A stretch of DNA of 64,000 bases from CAZZHG01 sp964653655. GTDB taxonomy: Bacteria > Bdellovibrionota > FAC87 > UBA2466. Location: the NCBI GenBank assembly GCA_964653655.1, contig CAZZHG010000003.1, forward strand, positions 25,828 through 89,827, given 5' to 3'. A program made the translations under genes and the position numbers. Below, piece after piece: positions 31,858 through 40,470 of the stretch (its first letter is position 1; each line of letters begins with the position of its first letter). The notes below the pieces were generated by a model that was not told where the DNA came from, did no database searches, and saw nothing but the letters and a program-made list of their open reading frames with translations.

Positions 31858-34145
31858 GGGGCACCCACCACTTCAGACAGCCACTTCTTGGCGATTTTCG
31901 CGTCGGGGAGACTCGTCTCGAGATCGCCCCATTCGAAACCGGAGATGAGCAGCGAACCGCCGTTCGAACGCTTGCAGGTGGCCGCCGCGAGGAGCGGGGT
32001 GGCCAGCTGGGCGTGCGTAAGGTTGAGGCGCGCTTTGCAATTGCTTCCGGTGTCGATCTTCAAGGTCATCGGCGATTTCGATTCCGCCGTGAGCTTTTCG
32101 CCCAGGCGAATCGTATTCGACGGGATCGTCAGCCCGCTCTGCGGATCGAGGCGGACCTCGAAATCCTTGAGCGCGCCCGGCATGCCGGAGAGATCCAAAA
32201 AGCGCTTGTCGAGGAGCAGCTTCAGCGAAGCGAGCTCCGTCTTCAGCGAACCTTCCAAGAGCTCCAGTACCGGCGTCATGAGGATGACGTTCGGGATCTT
32301 CGCGGCCGCCTTTTCGACTTCCGCGATGAGCGTGCGGTCGGACAGCGACTTCGTGCCGACCACGAGGGTCGTACGGAGCGCGAGCAGCTTCTCGTCGAGC
32401 GTTTGAATCGCGGGATTCGCGAGGGCCGCGTCGTCGAACAGCTCCATGGTCTTTTTCACTTCGGCGTCGCTCGGGCTTTCGCCGAGCACGAGCACCTTGC
32501 TCCAGGACCAGGGCAGAACCTCATAGATGAAGCTTTCCGCCTGAACCACGCCGAAGGCGGAGGTAGCGACCACGTTGAACTGCCGGATGCCGGCGACTTT
32601 CGGCTCGATCACGAGCTTGTGGTTGACCCACTTCACTTCCTGCTGCATGGCCGCGGGGAATACGGTGACCGTCGGGGTGGGGCCACCGGCCTCACCGTCC
32701 GTCACGCGAAGGGCGATGTTGAAAGTCTCGTTCTGGCGCACGTAGCGCAGCTGCGCGAGCGGCCAGGCCGTGCGGTCGATGAGCGGCGCCGGCTTCTGCT
32801 CGACGTCGAACTTCACCGTCACTTCGGGGTACGTGCAGTGGTCTTTCGCCCAGCGGTAGCGGTTCACGCAGACGCGGAAGCGCAGCTTCTGGGTGGTACC
32901 CACCTTGTCGGCCGGAATCTGATTCCAGCGGATGGTGCCGATGGTGACCGGGTTCACGTTGCCTTGGGTAAGGTCGTTCTTTTCCGTCGTGAGCGTAAGC
33001 TTGCCGAACGGAGTGGCGGGCGGCTGCGGAGCGAACTCCGCGGGCGTGATCGCGCCGCCGAACTGCGAGTAAAGGTGCGGTCTCGTCGCGAGGTCCTCGT
33101 CCGTCGGGTAGCCGCCGCTTACCGCGTAGAGCTCGAAGTCCGGGAGATTGACGCCGGTGAGCGGGTCGATGCTGCCGTCGGCCGTGAGCGAGGAGGCGGT
33201 GACGGGCTCGCTATTGGCCGCCTCTTCTTCCGCCGTACCGCCGCCGTTCGAGAGCGAAATCGTCGGATGCGTGCTGCCGCCGACCGAAAGCGACTCGCCG
33301 TTGGTGTCTTCGGCGACGAGGGTGAAGTTGATATCGGTGCCCTGGACCACGTTTTTCGGCGCGGAGATGGCGGCGAACTGGCGAGCGTCGTTGAGCTTCC
33401 AGCGCGACGTCTTCGTGAAGGCGTTGCCGCTCGGGACGACGACCGTGTACTTCACGTCCATGTACTTGTAGTGACCGCTGCCCGACCATTGGTCTTCGAC
33501 GGTGACCGAGCGGAGATCCGGCGTATAGCGGATGGTCCACTTCGTCGGGTCGCCGGCGACCGCTTCGACTTTTGCGGCCTGGGGCAAATTCGTGAGGTTC
33601 AGCGTGAACGGGCCCTTCGGATAGTCGACGCTCTCGATGGAGATCTTTTCGATGAACTCCTTGCCTTCCTGAAGGTCGCGGTCGCCCGCGGGAACGTTCA
33701 CGATCACGTCGCGCGGAACATCGCGCACGGTGATGAGCGCCCGCCGGGTCACGGAGGTGACCACGTCCGTGGACGCACGCAGCGTGAAGCTGACGGTGTA
33801 GGTACGGAAACGGGCCGTCGGATCGTTGGGCTCGTTACCGGCGGAGAAGTCCGGGGTCCACACGATTTTCATCTTCGTGGAGTCGAACGTGGCGCCGTCG
33901 GGAAGATCGGTGATCGTAACGATGGGAGTAGCCGGGCTCGGAACCTTGGCTTTGAAAACGAGCTCGTTCGCTTCGCCTTCGCGGAAGTCGATGGTGTCCG
34001 GGATGTCGAGGACCAGCGGAGGAAGAATGGGCGGCTTTTCCACCGGCTTCTCGTTCAGGATTTCTCCCTCTTTCGGAAACGGATTTTGCTTACAACCCGC
34101 AACCGCAACGAGCATCACCAACGCTAGGATTTTGAGTGCCTTCAT
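31854..34145 (-). CDS. Large Ig-like domain lipoprotein of the gliding-type cluster
   Basis: 763 residues. Signal peptide with lipobox VAGC (Cys18). Several Ig/cadherin-like beta domains are visible: DTIDFREGEANELVFKAKVPS, then LPDGATFDSTKMKIVWTPDFSAG and similar segments typical of putative Ig domains, repeated at roughly 40-140, 145-250, 260-330 and 470-550. Residues 555-763 form a separate alpha/beta C-terminal domain (KVLVLGESPSDAEVKKTMELF, IPNVILMTPVLELL). Probably a long periplasmic or surface linker that joins inner- and outer-membrane parts. GGGGGAG precedes the ATG. Coupled to the barrel gene by a four-base overlap. Confidence 0.8.
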   Translation of the reverse strand: MKALKILALVMLVAVAGCKQNPFPKEGEILNEKPVEKPPILPPLVLDIPDTIDFREGEANELVFKAKVPSPATPIVTITDLPDGATFDSTKMKIVWTPDFSAGNEPNDPTARFRTYTVSFTLRASTDVVTSVTRRALITVRDVPRDVIVNVPAGDRDLQEGKEFIEKISIESVDYPKGPFTLNLTNLPQAAKVEAVAGDPTKWTIRYTPDLRSVTVEDQWSGSGHYKYMDVKYTVVVPSGNAFTKTSRWKLNDARQFAAISAPKNVVQGTDINFTLVAEDTNGESLSVGGSTHPTISLSNGGGTAEEEAANSEPVTASSLTADGSIDPLTGVNLPDFELYAVSGGYPTDEDLATRPHLYSQFGGAITPAEFAPQPPATPFGKLTLTTEKNDLTQGNVNPVTIGTIRWNQIPADKVGTTQKLRFRVCVNRYRWAKDHCTYPEVTVKFDVEQKPAPLIDRTAWPLAQLRYVRQNETFNIALRVTDGEAGGPTPTVTVFPAAMQQEVKWVNHKLVIEPKVAGIRQFNVVATSAFGVVQAESFIYEVLPWSWSKVLVLGESPSDAEVKKTMELFDDAALANPAIQTLDEKLLALRTTLVVGTKSLSDRTLIAEVEKAAAKIPNVILMTPVLELLEGSLKTELASLKLLLDKRFLDLSGMPGALKDFEVRLDPQSGLTIPSNTIRLGEKLTAESKSPMTLKIDTGSNCKARLNLTHAQLATPLLAAATCKRSNGGSLLISGFEWGDLETSLPDAKIAKKWLSEVVGAP

Positions 34146-34202
34146 TGTGTCTCCCCCACCGACTTAAGGTGGATGTTGATTACAACGTTTTGTAAAAACG
34201 CC

Positions 34203-35441
34203 TTAACCGTTCACCGGACGCAGTAGGAACGGGTAGCTGACCTTTTGGGTCACGCCACCCACCGGACGCGGGAATTGCCAGCCCATCATCCGGCCCGCCA
34301 CGCAACTCTCGACCTGTGCATTTCCGAGAGTTGATTTTTGGACCTTCGAATAATTCAGTTTGCCTTCGCCGTTGATCTCGAAACCCATCGTGATCTGGCC
34401 CTGGAGGCCGGGGTTTCCGCGAAGTCCCTGTTCATAGCAGGCGCGGACTTCGTGGAGATACTTGGCGATGGTCGCCTGGATGACCGCGCGATCGAGGCCC
34501 CCGTCCAGTACGATGTCTTGCGAAAGCGCGATGGCCGAGATGGCTCCCTTGCCGTTGCCGTAACCAACGCCGGGGCCCGTGCCGCTTCCGATCGCCGTAT
34601 TACCGTAACCGCCCGCGCCGCCGCCGGGTCCGCCCATTTTCGTGGACAGACCGCCGAGGCCGACCGTGCCGGTGTTACCGACCGTCGTGCGTTTCACGCC
34701 CTGGCCGAGACCGACGAGCATTTCGCCGCCGCTGCCGCCGGGTCCGCCGGGGCCAGCGCCGGGGCTGACGTTTTCGAGGCGCGACGGAATTCCGCCGAGA
34801 GCGCCCTTCAAATCTTTTTTGCCGAGGATTCCGAGGAATCCGAGGTTCTGCGCGACCGCGCCCTTACCGCCTTTTTTGAGCTGTTCGGCGACCTGGGGGA
34901 GGGTTTCCGCGATGTGCTTCGGAACCTGAACCGCCTGCTGGCGCTCCGGCATCACCTTCACGGTGATGGGCTCCATGATCTGCGGAGCCTCTTGCACCTT
35001 CAGCTCACCGGCGGGCAAGCCGAGGATGACGACGATGAGAAGGAACGCACCGACGAGGATCGGGATCCAGGGGCGATCTTTTTCATGGACGTGCGTCGCG
35101 AGCCGCCCGGCGGCGACTTCGGCCTGCTGATTGGTGATCGAGAACACGCCGTTCGGCGTGATGAGCTTCCAGGTGTCGGCGTTGACCGCGGACGCCTGGC
35201 AGTTATCGAGCTTCGTCAGCTGGAACGAGCCCTTCGAGGGCTGGATCTGAAACTTGCAAAGCCATTGGTTGTGACGCGGGCTCAGGCCATGGCGCTCGCG
35301 GCTCTTCAGGCGATCTTCCGCGGCCGATTGGCTGATGAAGCCGAAGAGGCGGTGGAAGCCGAAAGCCTCGTTGCTGAGGGCTTCGGCCGACTGGCCAAGC
35401 ACGCGGAGGAGCGAGCCTTGTTCGGTGGCTACGGCGATCAT
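34203..35441 (-). CDS. AgmX/PglI-type TonB-like protein (GltG/GltJ family)
   Basis: 412 residues. Cytoplasmic N-terminal part (1-120), one membrane helix (about 124-143), a periplasmic Gly-rich segment (about 230-315, GPGGPGGSGGE and GGPGGGAGGYG) and a C-terminal domain with KYLHEVRACYEQGLRGNPGL, then INGEGKLNYSKV, then ESCVAGRMMGWQFPRP and VSYPFLLRP. That is the AgmX/PglI C-terminal (TonB-like) domain of the Myxococcus GltG and GltJ proteins, which link the TolQR-type motor to periplasmic and outer-membrane parts. ATGA overlap with the small upstream gene. Whether it is GltG or GltJ is not clear. Confidence 0.85.
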   Translation of the reverse strand: MIAVATEQGSLLRVLGQSAEALSNEAFGFHRLFGFISQSAAEDRLKSRERHGLSPRHNQWLCKFQIQPSKGSFQLTKLDNCQASAVNADTWKLITPNGVFSITNQQAEVAAGRLATHVHEKDRPWIPILVGAFLLIVVILGLPAGELKVQEAPQIMEPITVKVMPERQQAVQVPKHIAETLPQVAEQLKKGGKGAVAQNLGFLGILGKKDLKGALGGIPSRLENVSPGAGPGGPGGSGGEMLVGLGQGVKRTTVGNTGTVGLGGLSTKMGGPGGGAGGYGNTAIGSGTGPGVGYGNGKGAISAIALSQDIVLDGGLDRAVIQATIAKYLHEVRACYEQGLRGNPGLQGQITMGFEINGEGKLNYSKVQKSTLGNAQVESCVAGRMMGWQFPRPVGGVTQKVSYPFLLRPVNG

Positions 35442-35710
35442 TGGATTTCCTCTCCGACGTCTTCCGCGATCCGGTCCATGAAATTCTCCCGGAGGCGGAG
35501 CAGGCCGTCATCGCCTTCCCCGACATTTCCGGTAACTACCGTAATCTCGGGACGCTTGACCTGGCCGCTAATGAGTAACTCTTCGAAATTTACGTCCTTG
35601 CCTTTTCTGTAGCGGACGCCCTTTTCACTGGTGTCCTTGGCCGCGTCATCGGCGCCCAGGCTAAGACCAGCCATCAGAAAGCCAACAATGGCGATAGTGA
35701 TTCGCTTCAT
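35438..35710 (-). CDS. CglF-like small exported protein
   Basis: 90 residues with a signal peptide (MKRITIAIVGFLMAGLSLGA). The mature part has VNFEELLISGQVKRPEITVV and LRLRENFMDRIAEDV, which resembles the pattern I recall for CglF, a small protein of adventurous gliding clusters (FE, then G-x-x-KP, then LR-x-x-F). Overlaps both neighbours by four bases (ATGA), so it is translated with them. Assignment rests on a short pattern plus context. Confidence 0.6.
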   Translation of the reverse strand: MKRITIAIVGFLMAGLSLGADDAAKDTSEKGVRYRKGKDVNFEELLISGQVKRPEITVVTGNVGEGDDGLLRLRENFMDRIAEDVGEEIQ

Positions 35711-38490
35711 GTCCCCTCCGCCTTCTGCCCCAACTGCAGAAGCCGACCTTGGAAGTAAGCGGCGAGCCGCTCGTTTCCGTTTTCCGTGTAAAACTGTTTC
35801 GCGCTTTCCAGCGAGGCCCGGCTCGTCGGGTCGTCGTGCAGCGCCTGAATGGCCGCCTTCACGTCGACTTTGGGAGCGGTCGCCGAAGCGATGTTGCCTG
35901 TCTGCGGAGCGGCCGGCGCGGGAGCGGCGGCGGCGGCAGCGGCTTTCGCCTGCTCTGCGCCGAGAGCCTCGTACTCCTTGCCCTTTTCCTGGAACGGGGC
36001 GGACATCGTGACGAGGGCGTTCTTCACTTCGTCGATGGCGGCGCCTTCGAGCTCCTTCGGAATCGGCGTATCGAGAATCGCCTGAGCGAGGTCCGCGTGG
36101 CTCTTAGCGAGAAGCTCGGTCATCTGAACGCGGGTCTCGGCGGTCGCGCCGGGAAGATACTTGTCCGCCGTCGTCGTCAGATTCTTCAAAGCTTTCAAGC
36201 GCTGATCGAAACGCGCCTGGCTGTTACGGCCGTAGAAGTTGATCGCGCGCTGTTTCTTGTCGAGATCGGCGAGCAAATCGAGCACCGCCTTCGACCAGCC
36301 CTTGCCCGTGTAGGTGAGGCTGTCGAGGAGATCCTTTTTCGTCGCGGCGTTACCCTGGCCGACGTCCTCGAGCTGGGTCGCAACCGTCGCGCGGTACGCC
36401 TGCGTCCAAGCGAGTTTGTACGTGTCGGCGTTGATGAGACCGGCGTCCTTCAGCGTCTTGTAGATGAGGGGCTCTTCCTCGCCGAGGGACTTCTTCGTCT
36501 TCAAAGTTCCGATGAGGGAGTTGAGCACGCGGTTTCTTTCGAGGAGTTGTCCGCCGAGCTCGTACATCAAAGCGACCTTGAGGTACGTTTTCGTGTCCTT
36601 GCTCTTCGCCAGATCCGTCGCCTCGAGCAGCTTGCCCGCTTCATTGAAGAAGCCGGCCGCCTCGTATTCCGCCGCGAGCTCCGCCTTATTGCCCTGCTTG
36701 TCGAGGACCTTCAGGAGGCTGCTCTGGTTCTTCAGCTGAACCGCGAGCACCTTGGCGTTTTCGCAAGACTGCGGGAGGAACTCTCCCTTTTCACAGAAAC
36801 CTTGGAAGAGGGCGAGGGCCTGGGGCGTTTGGCCCGCGGCGACCGCCTGCTGGAAGTCCGCCTCGTGGCGGAGCTTCTTGATCTCTTCGAGATCCTTCGC
36901 GAGGTCCTTGTCCGACGCCATCGCCTTCGCGACGGCCGGGTTGGCGAGGAAGACGTCCGCTTGCGCGACGACACCGGCGTAATTCTTATCAGTGCCGAGA
37001 ATCGACAGTGCGATGTGCTGCGATTGCACGGCCCACTTGTCGGGCTTCGCGGCGGACTTCACGAGCTCTTGAAAAGCGGGGAGGGCTTCGGCCGGGCGCT
37101 TTTGCGAGTAGAGCGCGCGGGCGATCTGGTACTTCAATTCGCGCTGGGCTTCCGGCGCCTTCTCGAGTTTCAACAGAGCATTCGCTTCCGCGATGATGCC
37201 GTCGTAGTCGTTGCCCTTCTGAGCGGTCTGGGCGCGTTCGCGGTGGAGCTTCACTTCCGCCTGGGCGCCCATCTCGGCGAGCTTCTTCCTGTCGCCCGCC
37301 GGGAGCTGATAAACCGGGTTCGCGAGCCAGGTGTTGATCTGGTTCAGCTTCTTCTCGGTGGAGTCCTCGGAGGCGATCCAGCCTTCCATCATCTTCATGG
37401 TGTCGGGCGTGACCGGGAACTGAACGAGGTAGAGCTCGACGGCGGCCTGGAAGTCCGGCTTCGTCTCTTTTTTCATCTGGCGCTCGCCATCGAGCTGGAC
37501 CAGAAGGCGCTTCATCGTGTTCTGGCGGTTCGTCTTGTCTTTTTCGTCGAGGCTGGCGGGACCGGGAGACGTTCGGACCTGTTCGACCATGTTGCGGTAG
37601 TTTTCCCAATCACGCGAGCCGTAGAATTCTTCGAGGAGGCGGACCTGGGCGTCGAGAGTCGGCGCTTTCTGGTTCAGGTACGCGAGCACGTGCGCGCCGG
37701 CCTTGCGGTTACCGGCGGCGAAAAACGCGTCGGACAAATCCTTCATGAGGTTCGGACGCTGGAGTTTCGTCGAGAGCTCTTCCACTTCGGGGAGAGCCTT
37801 AGTGCCGTCGTCCTTACGGTTGGCGAGGAACACGACGAGGTCGCGAAGCGCTTCTTCACGGACGCGGCCCTTCGAATCGTAGAGGGCCTTGTGCATCGCT
37901 TCGATACCGGCATCGAGGTTGCCCGAGTTCCGGAGCAGCCAGGCGCGGCGGTACTGAATGTACGAGCAGATGTCGCCGCCGGCGCAAAGCTCGAAGGCGA
38001 GCTGATAAGAGGTATCGGCGTCTTTCAGCTGGTTGTTCGAATCGTAGTACTCGGCGAGACGCAAGGACGCTTCCTGACGGAGGCGCGCGATGTTCTGCTG
38101 AGCGACCAGTTCTTTCCAAATCGGGTTGGCGAGATTGTGCTGGCCCTGGTCCGCGTACAGACGGGCGAGCTGGAACTTCACCTTGAGAGCGACATCGCCG
38201 GTGATGGCCGGCATGTACTCCGTGCCCTTCAGCGCTTCGTTATAAAGGAGGATGCCCTTTTTGCGGGCCTCATTGAGCTGCGTAAGAATGGTTTGAGAAG
38301 CGCCGGGATTGCCCCCGAGCTCCGCCGCCCGATCGAAATACAGATCGGCGAGTCGAAGCGTCAGCGACTGGCGCGACGGGTCCTTCGCGGGGAGGGAGTT
38401 TCTCAAACCCTCCACGTCGCGGATGAGTTCCGTGTTGGCCGCGAAGGCCAACTGACTCAAAACCATCATGCTCAATAAGAACCGTTTCAT
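35707..38490 (-). CDS. Long periplasmic TPR protein of the gliding-type cluster (GltI/AgmK-like)
   Basis: 927 residues with a signal peptide (MKRFLLSMMVLSQLAFA). Helical TPR-type repeats extend over most of the length (LRLADLYFDRAAELGG, FQLARLYADQGQHNLANPIW, RLAEYYDSNNQLKDADTSYQLAF, KYQIARALYSQKRPAEALPAFQEL), ending with an Ala/Pro-rich linker (about 845-870) and one last helical unit. A very long periplasmic TPR protein beside TolQR-like motor genes is the place of GltI (AgmK) in Myxococcus, which is much longer still. Probably a scaffold in the periplasm. ATGA overlaps with both neighbours. Confidence 0.8.
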   Translation of the reverse strand: MKRFLLSMMVLSQLAFAANTELIRDVEGLRNSLPAKDPSRQSLTLRLADLYFDRAAELGGNPGASQTILTQLNEARKKGILLYNEALKGTEYMPAITGDVALKVKFQLARLYADQGQHNLANPIWKELVAQQNIARLRQEASLRLAEYYDSNNQLKDADTSYQLAFELCAGGDICSYIQYRRAWLLRNSGNLDAGIEAMHKALYDSKGRVREEALRDLVVFLANRKDDGTKALPEVEELSTKLQRPNLMKDLSDAFFAAGNRKAGAHVLAYLNQKAPTLDAQVRLLEEFYGSRDWENYRNMVEQVRTSPGPASLDEKDKTNRQNTMKRLLVQLDGERQMKKETKPDFQAAVELYLVQFPVTPDTMKMMEGWIASEDSTEKKLNQINTWLANPVYQLPAGDRKKLAEMGAQAEVKLHRERAQTAQKGNDYDGIIAEANALLKLEKAPEAQRELKYQIARALYSQKRPAEALPAFQELVKSAAKPDKWAVQSQHIALSILGTDKNYAGVVAQADVFLANPAVAKAMASDKDLAKDLEEIKKLRHEADFQQAVAAGQTPQALALFQGFCEKGEFLPQSCENAKVLAVQLKNQSSLLKVLDKQGNKAELAAEYEAAGFFNEAGKLLEATDLAKSKDTKTYLKVALMYELGGQLLERNRVLNSLIGTLKTKKSLGEEEPLIYKTLKDAGLINADTYKLAWTQAYRATVATQLEDVGQGNAATKKDLLDSLTYTGKGWSKAVLDLLADLDKKQRAINFYGRNSQARFDQRLKALKNLTTTADKYLPGATAETRVQMTELLAKSHADLAQAILDTPIPKELEGAAIDEVKNALVTMSAPFQEKGKEYEALGAEQAKAAAAAAAPAPAAPQTGNIASATAPKVDVKAAIQALHDDPTSRASLESAKQFYTENGNERLAAYFQGRLLQLGQKAEGT

Positions 38491-39026
38491 TCCGCCCCCG
38501 ATGCGCCGGCCGCCTTACCCGAAGTGACCGCTAGCTGAATCAAGCCGTAATGCTGACTGGGCAGCATCGCCATGAACTGAGAAACCACCGAGCTGGAAAT
38601 GCCTTGGTGCGCCTGGAGCGTGATCTCACCCTTGAACGTTTCCTTCGGGTGGGACTTCATCCAACGCTCCCGCAGCTCTCCGAGCTGTTCCATCAGAACC
38701 GTGGGGTTCTTGAGGAGCTCGGTGACCTTTCCCACCGTTTTCTGGTCGAGGAAAACCTCTTCCGGAGAGATGGAGAGAATGGGGGCGTCCTTCAGCTCCC
38801 GGCCGCTGGCGGCCGAAGGCAGAGTCACGCCCTTGGCGATGACGGCGAGCTCCGGCTGAGCGGCAAAGGTCTGGAGGAGAAAGATCACGAGCATCGAGAA
38901 GGCGTCCACGAAGGGAGTCAGCATCAGAGAAAGCACGAGCTGCTTTTTCCGGGCCTTCTTCTTCTCCTCGCGGAGGATCAGATGCCGGTGGAAAGTTTTT
39001 GGTCCGAGATATTCGTCGACGAGCAT
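38487..39026 (-). CDS. ExbD/TolR-family protein (AglS-like)
   Basis: 179 residues. A basic cytoplasmic N-terminus (REEKKKARKKQ) is followed by one membrane helix, LTPFVDAFSMLVIFLLQTF, holding the conserved proton-path Asp41, and by a periplasmic domain. With TolQ/ExbB-type partners such proteins turn proton motive force into movement. The N-terminus is about 20 residues longer than in typical ExbD. One base separates it from the other TolR-like gene; it overlaps the long TPR gene by four bases. Confidence 0.87.
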   Translation of the reverse strand: MLVDEYLGPKTFHRHLILREEKKKARKKQLVLSLMLTPFVDAFSMLVIFLLQTFAAQPELAVIAKGVTLPSAASGRELKDAPILSISPEEVFLDQKTVGKVTELLKNPTVLMEQLGELRERWMKSHPKETFKGEITLQAHQGISSSVVSQFMAMLPSQHYGLIQLAVTSGKAAGASGAE

Positions 39027-39027
39027 C

Positions 39028-39543
39028 TCAATTCTCCTTCACCGGAACGACGCCCAGATTCACGATTTCGTGGTGTCTGAGAACGTCCATGGCGGCGACG
39101 AGCTCGCCGTAGCTGACGCCCGCTTTCGGAGTGACCATTCCAGCGCCGATCAAGGAACCCGGCTTGAAGCCCTGGGGAGCATCGGACGGGGTGATGCCCT
39201 TGAGCCACGTGGAAACGGTCGCATCCAGCTTCGGAATGAGCTCTTCCATGGAGTTTGCGGTCAATGAAGCCTTCTGGACCGTCCTGCCCTTTTTCGAGAG
39301 CTTGAGGTCGATGGCCGTCGGACTATTGAACTTGAGATCCATGTCGAGGGTGTCCGCCGCCGAGCCTTCAGTGCCGTGGCTCTGCTTGACGGGTACCGCG
39401 CCTACCTGAATCCAGACCGCGGTCATCAGCAGAAAGCAGATGGCCATGGCCAGGATGTCGATGAACGGGGTGAGGTTTAGGTCGAAGTTCAGATTCTTCT
39501 TGCGACCTTTTCCCCCACCTGCCGGGGCTGCCGCGCCTGCCAT
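39028..39543 (-). CDS. ExbD/TolR-family protein (AglV-like)
   Basis: 171 residues. FDLNLTPFIDILAMAICFLL is the membrane helix with conserved Asp29, followed by a periplasmic domain whose C-terminal YGELVAAMDVLRHHEIVNLGVVP is the usual ExbD/TolR ending. Two different TolR-like proteins with one TolQ-like protein is the layout of the Myxococcus AglR-AglQ-AglS motor. Four bases separate its start from the TolQ-like gene's stop. Confidence 0.87.
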   Translation of the reverse strand: MAGAAAPAGGGKGRKKNLNFDLNLTPFIDILAMAICFLLMTAVWIQVGAVPVKQSHGTEGSAADTLDMDLKFNSPTAIDLKLSKKGRTVQKASLTANSMEELIPKLDATVSTWLKGITPSDAPQGFKPGSLIGAGMVTPKAGVSYGELVAAMDVLRHHEIVNLGVVPVKEN

Positions 39544-39547
39544 GGGA

Positions 39548-40264
39548 TTAAGCCCCCGCAGGCTGCGGAGCGAGACCGCTCAGCGCGCCGGCTTTTTCGG
39601 TCGCCGTGGCATTCGCCGTCGCGCCCGACTTGTCCGTCAGAAAGAGCAGGTCGTGGAAGATCTTCGAGGATTCTTCCGTAAGCTGCCCCACCATCTGATC
39701 CGTCTGGTTCTGGATCAGCGCGTACGCGACCAGAGCCGGGATGGCGACGATAAGACCGAACGCGGTGGCGTTCAGAGCTTCGGAAATACCTTGAGAAAGA
39801 AGAATCGCGCGATCCGCCGGGTTCGCGGAAGCAACCGCCGCGAACGAGGTGATCATACCGCTCACCGTACCGAGTAGACCGAGCAGGGTGGCGACGTTAC
39901 CGAGCATGCCGAGGAAGCCGGCGCGCTTGTCGAGGCTCGAGATTTCGCTCGAGAGCTTCTCGTCCATGCGGGCCTGGAGCTCTTCTTCACCGGCGGCGTT
40001 GGCGCGCAGGTGGCATCCGACTTCGACGACCCGGGTCAGCGGGCCCTGGGGGTTCACCGAGCGGACGTACTGTTCGGCCGTGCCGAACTCGCCCCGCTGG
40101 AGGTAACCGAGAAGCTTCTGGCGGAAATCCGCCGGCGGATTCTTGGTCTTGAGAAAGATCGTCGAGTAGCGCTCGACGATGATGGCGATGGCGGCTACGC
40201 CGAACGCCAGAATGGGCCACATGAAGATTCCGCCCGCTTGGAAGTGATGAAGCACGTTCGACAT
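39548..40264 (-). CDS. MotA/TolQ/ExbB-family proton channel protein (AglR-like)
   Basis: 238 residues with three membrane helices: one near the N-terminus (about 14-32) and two later (about 113-135 and 155-178, GLLGTVSGMITSF and TAFGLIVAIPALVAYALI), with the large cytoplasmic loop between, as in TolQ/ExbB. It forms the inner-membrane stator with the TolR-like proteins and is the first gene of the cluster. GGGGGA precedes the ATG. Presence of a GltG/GltJ-type partner downstream favours AglR over TolQ itself; no tolA, tolB or pal is nearby. Confidence 0.88.
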   Translation of the reverse strand: MSNVLHHFQAGGIFMWPILAFGVAAIAIIVERYSTIFLKTKNPPADFRQKLLGYLQRGEFGTAEQYVRSVNPQGPLTRVVEVGCHLRANAAGEEELQARMDEKLSSEISSLDKRAGFLGMLGNVATLLGLLGTVSGMITSFAAVASANPADRAILLSQGISEALNATAFGLIVAIPALVAYALIQNQTDQMVGQLTEESSKIFHDLLFLTDKSGATANATATEKAGALSGLAPQPAGA

Positions 40265-40381
40265 AAGGGTCCCCCGTCAGGTTATTTCTAAGAAAACAAT
40301 TGCCGACAGCCCGATCGCGTTTTCGGATGAGCTAGTATTTCGACACGTTGCAATAAATGGGGATCTGAGTCAATAGAGAAA

Positions 40382-40470
40382 CGCCCGTTAACTTTTGCAG
40401 TTGTTAAGGGCCTAACTTTGGCAGAACGCTGAGGTTTATTAAGTTAACGGAATAGTAAAAGTTACGGGCG
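40382..40470. repeat. Inverted repeat upstream of the gliding-type operon
   Basis: CGCCCGTTAACTTTTGC (40382-40398) is matched inversely by GTAAAAGTTACGGGCG (40455-40470), with one gap and one mismatch. It spans the end of the 40462 gene and most of the gap before the TolQ-like gene (start 40264), so it could end transcription or act as a regulatory structure. Confidence 0.5.

Noticed and set aside
32013..34127. 704-codon plus-strand frame
   Set aside because: Antisense of the Ig-like lipoprotein; Arg-rich and without motifs.
35749..38478. 909-codon open frame on the plus strand
   Set aside because: Mirror of the long TPR gene, with Arg/Val/Leu-rich composition and no signal peptide or domain; the minus-strand gene has signal peptide, TPR pattern and operon overlaps.
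40265..40460. Sigma-70 or sigma-54 promoter for the TolQ-like gene
   Set aside because: TTGACT and TTGCAA occur on the minus strand but without a -10 at acceptable spacing, and no GG-N10-GC pair fits a -24/-12 site.
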